Part shown: positions 25,911 to 32,217 of the stretch, piece after piece | Numbering within the stretch: the first letter of the stretch is position 1 | How the letters are laid out: each line of letters starts with the position of its first letter | Notes under the pieces: model-generated | The model's input: only the letters and a program-made list of their open reading frames with translations | What the model was told of the DNA's origin: nothing | Databases searched by the model: none | Assembly (NCBI GenBank): GCA_038206765.1 | Contig: JBBRAM010000004.1 | Coordinates: forward strand, 124,001-188,000 | Reading direction: 5' to 3' | Length of the DNA: 64,000 bases | Source: UKL13-2 sp038206765 | GTDB lineage: Bacteria; Pseudomonadota; Gammaproteobacteria; Burkholderiales; Usitatibacteraceae | Position numbers and translations under genes: made by a program

Positions 25911-25947
25911 TGGCATTAGCCTAAAATGTTGCTCCCAAGTTTGCGGC

Positions 25948-26316
25948 TTAGGTAATCCGTCGACGAAAAATGCGGTTTGATTTCGCCATCGGAATAAGCG
26001 GCAGGTTGATCGATGCTGCTTTAAGCGCAATGTCTTCTTCGGTACGGCCGATGTGGTAAGCCAGCATGGCAAGCGACGCATGGTGCTTGGCGAGGTCACG
26101 CAAAATGCGAACCTCGTTAGCAGTCCAAAGTGAATCGTCGGCGGTTTCATTTTCTGTTTGCGGCGAGGCCACACCCGCCGCTTTGGGCTCATCATGCATA
26201 TCGTGCTGGTCGGGCTTTGGCGCCATGGGCTGGCGCGGCATAGTGGCAGGCGATTTGTAGTTCAACGTGGATTCATTTCTAACTGCTGCTGCGACAAGCC
26301 GGATTGACCCATACAC
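25948..26316 (-). CDS. Small predicted DNA-binding protein, unrecognised
   Basis: 122 residues from GTG 26316; an ATG at 26241 would give 97 residues and looks at least as good. The first half is Pro/Asp/Lys-rich and probably disordered. The second half (LWTANEVRILRDLAKHHASLAMLAYHIGRTEEDIALKAASINLPL) resembles the SANT/Myb-like helix-turn-helix seen in small bacterial proteins, with a leading Trp and an IGRTEEDIALKA recognition-type helix. The end is basic (RIFRRRIT). No function can be named. It follows cbiX tail-to-tail with 37 bases between. Confidence 0.5.
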   Translation of the reverse strand: MYGSIRLVAAAVRNESTLNYKSPATMPRQPMAPKPDQHDMHDEPKAAGVASPQTENETADDSLWTANEVRILRDLAKHHASLAMLAYHIGRTEEDIALKAASINLPLIPMAKSNRIFRRRIT

Positions 26317-26440
26317 ACAGCAGTTCTAATGACTGTACACCTAATTTTGCTTCCCGTCAGTCTGACAGCAGACACAAACCAAAAATGAAAAAACAGACAA
26401 AAGTGCAAAAATGCAAATGAAAACCCAAATAAAAACGCGA

Positions 26441-27007
26441 TTAACATTCGCCGGTATAAAAGCGCCTCGGGCAAGCGGCTTCATAGCTAGCGTTGTCGCC
26501 GATCTCAACTTGTTCGCCTTCAGTCACGCGTTTGCCATGTTCATCAATCCGCAAGTTCATGGTGGCTTTGCGGCCACAACGGCAAATGGTTTTCATTTCT
26601 TCGAGATCATCGGCCAATGTGAGTAGCGCACGGGATCCTGGGAAGGGCTTGCCTTGGAAGTCGCTGCGTAAACCGTAGCAGATTACGGGGGTTTTGGTGG
26701 TGGCTGCGAATGTGTGAAGCTGCACGACTTGCTTCTCGCTTAAAAACTGTGCCTCGTCGATCAAGATGCATGAGGGCGGGGTCTGTTCTGCGTAAATTTC
26801 GCCGAAATCGGTTGCCGCATGGAAAACCTTGGTTTCACGGTTTACGCCAAGCCGCGATGAAATGCGCCCGACACCATAACGATCATCAACTTGGGCGGTG
26901 TAGAGGTCGACGGTTTGGCCGCGCTCTTCGTAGTTGAAGGCGACTTGCAATAGTGAAGTGGATTTGCCCGCGTTCATCGCGGCGAAACGAAAATAGAGTT
27001 TTGCCAA
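26441..27007 (-). CDS. tdk: Thymidine kinase
   Basis: Type II (TK1-like) thymidine kinase that phosphorylates thymidine with ATP in the salvage pathway. The start is set at TTG 27007, which gives LAKLYFRFAAMNAGKST, the usual N-terminus, and a 188-residue protein; the frame stays open further upstream through repeats, without homology. Seen: P-loop MNAGKST, the Walker-B-like ILIDEAQFL, YGLRSDFQGKPFPGS, and zinc-binding cysteines in ICRCGRKA and CPRRFY near the end. GGA lies six bases before the TTG. Confidence 0.88.
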   Translation of the reverse strand: MAKLYFRFAAMNAGKSTSLLQVAFNYEERGQTVDLYTAQVDDRYGVGRISSRLGVNRETKVFHAATDFGEIYAEQTPPSCILIDEAQFLSEKQVVQLHTFAATTKTPVICYGLRSDFQGKPFPGSRALLTLADDLEEMKTICRCGRKATMNLRIDEHGKRVTEGEQVEIGDNASYEAACPRRFYTGEC

Positions 27008-27095
27008 GTGGATTCCGTCGTGATTCAATTTGGTTGCAGGTGCTCGAAATTGTACGCGAGCTAAAGGACCGCTACCTGCCGCAACCGCCCGCCTG

Positions 27096-27147
27096 CCGCA
27101 ACTGCTTTCCGCAACTGCTTTCCGCAACTGCTTGCCGCAACTGCCTG
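27096..27147. repeat. 13-bp tandem repeat, 4 copies, upstream of tdk
   Basis: CCGCAACTGCTTT occurs twice exactly, then as CCGCAACTGCTTG and CCGCAACTGCCTG. A diverged copy (CCGCAACCGCCCG) lies at 27079-27091. The stretch is between lexA and tdk. It keeps the tdk frame open upstream, which makes that frame look longer than the gene. Confidence 0.88.
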
Positions 27148-27262
27148 CCTGCGACAACCCCCCCCGCAATTCACCAGCAATACAATGGAGCATCACTTGA
27201 GGCCCGCGCTGGCGCTTGTGTTTGACCCAGTATGGCATTAGCAACGTCGGTTTAACGAAAAC

Positions 27263-27883
27263 CTAGATCGTCCGCACCACACCCACGACCAAGCCTTCAA
27301 TATCTAATTCCGCTTTATCCAAATCAACAATAATCGGCAGGAAATCGGGGTTCTCGGCGATCAAATAGGCATGATGGCCTTTGAGCTTAAGGCGTTTGAC
27401 CGTCGCATCGCCTTCAATCCGCGCCACCACGATTTGCCCATTCCGCGCTTGGTTGGTTTTATGCACCGCGAGCCAGTCGCCATCCATGATGCCAACATCT
27501 TTCATACTCATCCCGCTGACTTTGAGCAAATAATCGGCTTTGGGTTTGAACATCAGCGGGCTCACCGGATAACGACCGACGATGTGCTCCTGCGCGAGAA
27601 TCGGTGAACCTGCGGCCACCTTACCGATCAGCGGCAAGCCGTGTTCTTCATCGTTCGCGGCATCGTTTTCGCCGACCAAAATACGAATGCCGCGCGAGGA
27701 GCCGGGCATCATTTCAATAGCACCTTTTCGTTCAAGTGCACGCAGATGTTCCTCAGCCGCGTTGGGTGATCGAAATCCAAGTGCACCACACATTTCTGCG
27801 CGTGTCGGCGGCATATTGTGTTGTGCGATCCACTCTTTGAGGAAATCGAGGATTTGTTGCTGGCGTACCGTTAAATTTTCCAT
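27263..27883 (-). CDS. lexA: LexA repressor
   Basis: SOS repressor with self-cleavage activity, 206 residues from ATG 27883. The N-terminal winged helix (MENLTVRQQQILDFLKEW, TRAEMCGALGFRSPNAAEEHL) binds the SOS box. The C-terminal S24 peptidase part has cleavage site Ala91-Gly92 and the Ser126/Lys163 dyad, in GMSMKD and TVKRLK, with the 37-residue spacing of E. coli LexA. A LexA box sits two bases upstream of the ATG, so the gene is autoregulated. No Shine-Dalgarno is visible before this ATG. A longer TTG-started form at 27919 would read through the SOS box and is less likely. Confidence 0.94.
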   Translation of the reverse strand: MENLTVRQQQILDFLKEWIAQHNMPPTRAEMCGALGFRSPNAAEEHLRALERKGAIEMMPGSSRGIRILVGENDAANDEEHGLPLIGKVAAGSPILAQEHIVGRYPVSPLMFKPKADYLLKVSGMSMKDVGIMDGDWLAVHKTNQARNGQIVVARIEGDATVKRLKLKGHHAYLIAENPDFLPIIVDLDKAELDIEGLVVGVVRTI

Positions 27884-27885
27884 AT

Positions 27886-27901
27886 CTGTATTTTTATACA
27901 G
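27886..27901. promoter_or_regulatory. LexA-binding SOS box at lexA
   Basis: CTGTATTTTTATACAG fits CTG-N10-CAG exactly and is nearly palindromic. It ends two bases before the lexA start codon. Confidence 0.92.
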
Positions 27902-28158
27902 TTTTAGTAGGGATTGCAAGTGTTTTTTAAAGTTTGTTTTTAAAACGTGGTTTGAAAATTTTAATTTGTTGCCAACGGCTAGAAGCGAACTTAAATACTA
28001 GCGGTTGAAGATTTCTCAATAATAGCTTTATAGTTTCGTTCAAGCTTCACTAGACCTTGCATTCTGTTAGTTACAATTGTTGATGGAAATTTCCAAAAGA
28101 GTTGATAGAGTCTTGGTTACGCCGCCCTTAACGAAAACAACAATATAAACCCACACTC

Positions 28159-28674
28159 GTGACGTTCAATTCAGACCAAGGTGTCAATGCTGTTTACGTT
28201 GAGCTTAAGCGACTCGCTGGCGCACGCCTGCGTAACGAGCGCCCGGATCACACCTTGTCGGCAACTGAGTTGGTGCATGAGGCCTACTTGAAACTAGCGC
28301 ACTCCACATCAGAGTACAACGACAAAGCGCACTTTATGCGCACTGCTGCTAGGGTGATGCGCCAAGTGTTGGTAGACCACGCCTTGGCACGCAAAACTGA
28401 TAAACGCGGTGGCGATTGGCAGCGCTTAACCCTCACCAGTGCGATGCCGGAAATGGAAGCTGGCAAGCCTGACGGGGTCGATGTGCTCAGTCTCGACGAA
28501 GCGCTAAAAGAACTCGAGGCACTCGACCCGCGTCAGGCAACCATTGTTGAATTGCGTTATTTTGGCGGGCTATCGATTGAAGATACGGCTAGTGTGCTCG
28601 CGCTATCTCCTGCGACGATTAAACGTGAATGGTCGGTAGCCAGAATGTTTTTACGACGCGGGCTTTCCAAATAA
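28159..28674 (+). CDS. ECF-like RNA polymerase sigma factor (TIGR02999-type)
   Basis: Sigma-70-family factor of 171 residues. Region 2 is visible in ELKRLAGARLRNERPDHTLSATELVHEAYLKLA and HFMRTAARVMRQVLVDHARA-like LVDHALARKTDKRGG; region 4 in LEALDPRQATIVELRYFGGLSIEDTASVLALSPATIKREWSVARMFLRRGL. This group commonly precedes a Ser/Thr kinase gene, as here (kinase starts 21 bases after the stop), and kinase-dependent control of the factor is the expected model. The start is GTG 28159. The 275 bases upstream hold a perfect palindrome TGGAAATTTCCA (28084-28095) and otherwise nothing recognised. Confidence 0.85.
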   Translation: MTFNSDQGVNAVYVELKRLAGARLRNERPDHTLSATELVHEAYLKLAHSTSEYNDKAHFMRTAARVMRQVLVDHALARKTDKRGGDWQRLTLTSAMPEMEAGKPDGVDVLSLDEALKELEALDPRQATIVELRYFGGLSIEDTASVLALSPATIKREWSVARMFLRRGLSK

Positions 28675-28695
28675 CTTCACTAACCAAGAACAAAT

Positions 28696-31296
28696 ATGAT
28701 TGAAAAAAGCACGCCATCTACGTTGTGGAATAAAGCTAAGGAAATCGTTGCCGATGCCATTGAGCTGCCAAAAGCAGAGCGGGAAGCTTTTATTCAATCG
28801 CGCTGTCGGCGCGTCGATCACGATACCAATCCCAGTCTTGTTCGCGAGGGCGGTGGTGGTAATACCAACGCCAGCGCCAACACCAACGACAATGCAATAG
28901 ATCACGCGCTGCTCAATGAAGTGCGCTCCCTGTTGGCTTTCGGGGGCGATACCGATTCATTCGTCGATAAGCCGCCAAATTTTGCCGGCGATACCGTCGG
29001 GAGCCGCGCACAGCAACGAGATTGGCAGAATGAGAAGCTCGGCGCTTGGCAGCTTGACCGCGAAATCGGGCGTGGTGGCATGGGCATGGTCTACTTGGCG
29101 CATCGTGCTGATGGCGCGTACCAACAACAGGCAGCGATCAAGCTCTTGCGCAGTGGGATAGGGCATGGCAGTGATGCCAAATCAATCGTGCGGATGCAAC
29201 GCGAACGCCAAGCCTTGGCAGCACTATCGCACCCCAATATCGCGCGGCTCCTTGATGGCGGCAATGCACTGGACAACACACCATATCTGGTCATGGAATA
29301 TATTGAAGGTGAATCTATTGACACCTTTTGCAGCTCGCATGAACTATCGATCTCCGCACGCATTGGGCTTATGGTTTCCGTATGCGCCGCCGTGCAAAGT
29401 GCGCACCAGCGTCTTGTCATCCACCGAGATTTAAAGCCATCAAATGTAATGGTGACTGCCGATGGCACGCCCAAGTTGCTCGATTTCGGCGTAGCGCGGC
29501 TATTGGAATCGCAAGACAATGAGATCGAACAAACGCAGTCTGCATTGCTATTCACGCCGCGCTACGCCAGCCCCGAGCAAGTGCGCGGCCTACCGGTCAG
29601 TGTGGCAACTGATATCTATGGCTTGGGGTTGCTGCTCTATGAACTACTCGCCGGTGAAAGCCCATATGAGCGGCTATCATCAAACTCCACCAACGCCGCC
29701 ACCAATGCCGCCGCTGTGATGCAGACGGTAATGGGTGATGCGCTACGTAAGCCATCTGACGTGGCCCAATTACATCATCCAGAAAATGTTGACGCACTGA
29801 AGGGCGATCTCGATACGATTTTGCTCAAAGCCTGCGCTAAAGAGGTGAACGAGCGTTATGCAACGGTCGCTGACTTGAGTGCCGATTTAACACGCTATTT
29901 GCAGAGCAGACCGATTGCTGCACGGAAGCCGACTTGGGGTTATGTGGCGAATAAGTTTGTGCGGCGGCACGGCATTGGTGTTGCATTGGGGGCAGCCGCG
30001 GGCGTTGCAATAGCGGCGGGCTTTACTGGAACCGTTATTCAAAAAAACCGTGCCGAGGTTGAGCGTTTAAAGGCTCAAGCAAGCTATAACCAAGTTAGAA
30101 AAATTGCGAACAGTTTTATCTTCAAATATGAAGAGGCGATTGAAAACTTACCCAATTCGCGACAAGTCAGACAAGAATTGGTGGCAGACGGCCTTAAATT
30201 TTTAGACAATTTATCATCAGATAGTGCGCTTGATCCTGAGCTAGCTATCGAGCAAGGAGCAGGTTATCGAAAACTGGCGTTTACACTTTTTAACAACCGA
30301 AACGCGGCGAATCTGGGTGACAAAGCTGGATCAGACGCGGCTCACCAAAAAGCGCGTAAATTGCTTGACTATGCGCTGCCGCTACAAAATAGAAATGCAA
30401 ACGCATTTACGCTCGCCGCACAGATGGATAACGACGAGGCAACAACGCTCACCCGAAGCGGCAACTTAAACGACGCTGTGAAAAAATTTGAATCTGCAAT
30501 TGCGAATTCGGAATTCGCCATCAAAATCGCCCCCACTAAAGGCGAAGCGCCGTTTGAGAAACTAGTCGCTTTGCTTGAACTGACGAGAGTAACAACACAG
30601 CTTGGGCAGGATACAAGGCCGTATTTTGACCGCGCAAATTTGTTGGTCGACGATTGGGCAAGCAATAACCCGAATGACACCGTGGGTTATTCGTGGCGCG
30701 GAATGATTGTGGGGCTACAGCACTCTTACGCTGTATCGAAAAACAATTTTACAGAAGCGATTGTTTTCTCGAACCAAAACGTGGCAGCGGCAGAGGCAGC
30801 TGTCAAAATGAAACCTCAAAGCGTTACTTATCGTCGTAGTCTTCAAACTGCACTAAATAACAACAGCTACACGCTAAATCAGCTGAAACAATACGACGAT
30901 TCAATCCTAGCCATCGACCGTGCGATCAACGTCGGGCTTGAGCTGAAATTAGCGGATCCTCTGAGCACGGACGCGCGAACGACATTGGCTCGTTCGTATT
31001 ACCATCGCGGCCGAGCGTTGCTAGGACTGGATCAGCGAAAAAGTGCGCAACAATATTTTGAACAAAGCGCTGCCGAATTTCGGGAGGTCGATAGCAAGCA
31101 ACTGTCACCACTCTTTATTCGCCAGCGCGGCGAGACACTGCTGTGGCTCGTAAAATCAAGTGATGCCAACGGTGATGTTGCCAATAGAAAAAAATGCATT
31201 GCTGAATTTTTAGCAAACGTAGAAAAATTTCCGGAAGTATTTAGTAAGCCTCCAACGACGGATTGGGTATTGGAAATAAAAAAGTTGAAGACGTAA
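28696..31296 (+). CDS. Transmembrane Ser/Thr protein kinase with C-terminal TPR-like region
   Basis: Hanks-type kinase of 866 residues. The kinase domain spans about 113-400: GRGGMGMVY glycine loop, Lys149 in AAIKLL, HRDLKPSN with Asp245, DFG Asp263, RYASPEQVRG activation segment. A membrane segment follows near 426-448 (GIGVALGAAAGVAIAAGF), then about 410 residues of helical, TPR-like sequence on the other side of the membrane (for example NLNDAVKKFESAIANSEFAIKIAP). The first 110 residues contain an Asn/Thr-rich variable stretch. It probably forms an operon with the sigma factor. Its signal and targets are unknown; the downstream secreted proteins are candidates for the controlled genes. Confidence 0.9.
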   Translation: MIEKSTPSTLWNKAKEIVADAIELPKAEREAFIQSRCRRVDHDTNPSLVREGGGGNTNASANTNDNAIDHALLNEVRSLLAFGGDTDSFVDKPPNFAGDTVGSRAQQRDWQNEKLGAWQLDREIGRGGMGMVYLAHRADGAYQQQAAIKLLRSGIGHGSDAKSIVRMQRERQALAALSHPNIARLLDGGNALDNTPYLVMEYIEGESIDTFCSSHELSISARIGLMVSVCAAVQSAHQRLVIHRDLKPSNVMVTADGTPKLLDFGVARLLESQDNEIEQTQSALLFTPRYASPEQVRGLPVSVATDIYGLGLLLYELLAGESPYERLSSNSTNAATNAAAVMQTVMGDALRKPSDVAQLHHPENVDALKGDLDTILLKACAKEVNERYATVADLSADLTRYLQSRPIAARKPTWGYVANKFVRRHGIGVALGAAAGVAIAAGFTGTVIQKNRAEVERLKAQASYNQVRKIANSFIFKYEEAIENLPNSRQVRQELVADGLKFLDNLSSDSALDPELAIEQGAGYRKLAFTLFNNRNAANLGDKAGSDAAHQKARKLLDYALPLQNRNANAFTLAAQMDNDEATTLTRSGNLNDAVKKFESAIANSEFAIKIAPTKGEAPFEKLVALLELTRVTTQLGQDTRPYFDRANLLVDDWASNNPNDTVGYSWRGMIVGLQHSYAVSKNNFTEAIVFSNQNVAAAEAAVKMKPQSVTYRRSLQTALNNNSYTLNQLKQYDDSILAIDRAINVGLELKLADPLSTDARTTLARSYYHRGRALLGLDQRKSAQQYFEQSAAEFREVDSKQLSPLFIRQRGETLLWLVKSSDANGDVANRKKCIAEFLANVEKFPEVFSKPPTTDWVLEIKKLKT

Positions 31297-31500
31297 CGGC
31301 GATCAGCACGGCCATCACAGAGATGATCAGGCGCGGCATCAAAAATTTGTTCGAAGCTTTTTAGATGCGGTGGTAGGCGAGCTACTCAGCGTGAGGATCT
31401 AAAGCTCCGGTTGATGGCGTCCTTCGATTAGGCCAGTCCTAGCTAAAGGATGCTTTATTACGCACCGCTTGTTGAAGTCGGCAATATCGAGGTTAAAAAT

Positions 31501-31536
31501 AAAAACGCCGAACAGAAAAATCTGTTCGGCGTTTTT
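31501..31536. terminator. Strong bidirectional terminator between the kinase and small-peptide genes
   Basis: A 16-bp perfect stem (AAAAACGCCGAACAGA / TCTGTTCGGCGTTTTT) closes on an AAAA loop, with T/A runs on both sides. It serves the minus-strand peptide gene ending at 31561 and could end the kinase operon 205 bases downstream of its stop. The stretch 31297-31500 shows nothing recognised. Confidence 0.88.
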
Positions 31537-31560
31537 AGTGGCACATGCAATCGACAAAAA

Positions 31561-31707
31561 TCATATTGCTGGGTTGCCATCCAATGCTTTAAGGTTTGTT
31601 TGAACTTCTGGTGGCGCTGATTGCCCACCTGCGACCGTTATCATTTCCCGCTCGCTTAGCTCGGCAATAGTTGCGCCATTAAAAACGGGTGCTGTTACGC
31701 TTTTCAT
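31561..31707 (-). CDS. Small peptide with a double-glycine leader (bacteriocin/RiPP-precursor-like)
   Basis: 48 residues from ATG 31707, which has AGGAG seven bases upstream. Residues 17-28 are LSEREMITVAGG, a very good fit to the double-glycine leader pattern LS-x2-EL-x2-I-x-GG recognised by C39-peptidase ABC exporters (known motif). Cleavage after Gly28 would release a 20-residue peptide starting QSAPPEV and ending DGNPAI. It has no cysteine, few charges and two adjacent prolines. No C39 transporter, immunity or modification gene is in the window. It may be a secreted signal, a bacteriocin, or a RiPP precursor matured elsewhere. It lies between the sigma/kinase operon and the first large secreted protein, on the opposite strand, with its own terminator. 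Confidence 0.6.
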   Translation of the reverse strand: MKSVTAPVFNGATIAELSEREMITVAGGQSAPPEVQTNLKALDGNPAI

Positions 31708-32015
31708 CAAGAGACTCCTATTTACAATAGTCAACTGCATTGCAGGGAAGCAACAAGTTAGAGCATAGCTTAAATGAAGCAATTCGGTTCACGCAAAGCG
31801 ATACCCCATCTTTTTGTCATGTTTTGCGCCTACAGGCAAAAATGAGTATCAAGAAAATGAGCCAGTCCACTAAACAATGCCGCTTTTAACGGTTGGGCGG
31901 CATGTCGCTCGAATGTGGCTGGAAGTCTCAGAAGAAATAATTGCATGACGATTTTGTATAGTTGAATCGTCTGCAACTCGTCGTGCAGTTGCAACCCAAC
32001 TAAACTAACAATGAA

Positions 32016-32083
32016 AAAACCCCAGCACTGGCGGTCGTTTCCGAGTAAATGTGCTTGGAACGGCAGGCCAGTACTGGGGTTTT
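32016..32083. repeat. Palindromic repeat family, copy 1 (68 bp)
   Basis: Left arm AAAACCCCAGCACTGGC and right arm GCCAGTACTGGGGTTTT (one mismatch) enclose about 34 bases that also partly pair. The left half (CACTGGCGGTCGTTTCCGAG) resembles the halves of the copies near 37.2, 56.8, 57.6 and 61.5 kb. It could also serve as a terminator. The surrounding gap 31708-32217 holds a short hairpin (TGCAACT/AGTTGCA, 31972-31993) and nothing else recognised. Confidence 0.7.
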
Positions 32084-32217
32084 CGTTTAATACCTAAGCC
32101 AGAGATCTCCAAATAAAAAAGTCTTATTCCATGAGCCAGTTTGCAGACAGATCCCGCTTTTATAAGCAGGAACACTTTGCAGTCTCACTGTATTGGCCAG
32201 CATTTATGGAGAACATC

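Noticed and set aside
27008..27244. N-terminal extension of thymidine kinase
   Set aside because: The frame is open only because of the 13-bp repeats; family homology begins at the TTG at 27007.
31297..31500. Possible transposase remnant after the kinase gene
   Set aside because: No frame of useful length, no inverted ends, no recognised pattern.
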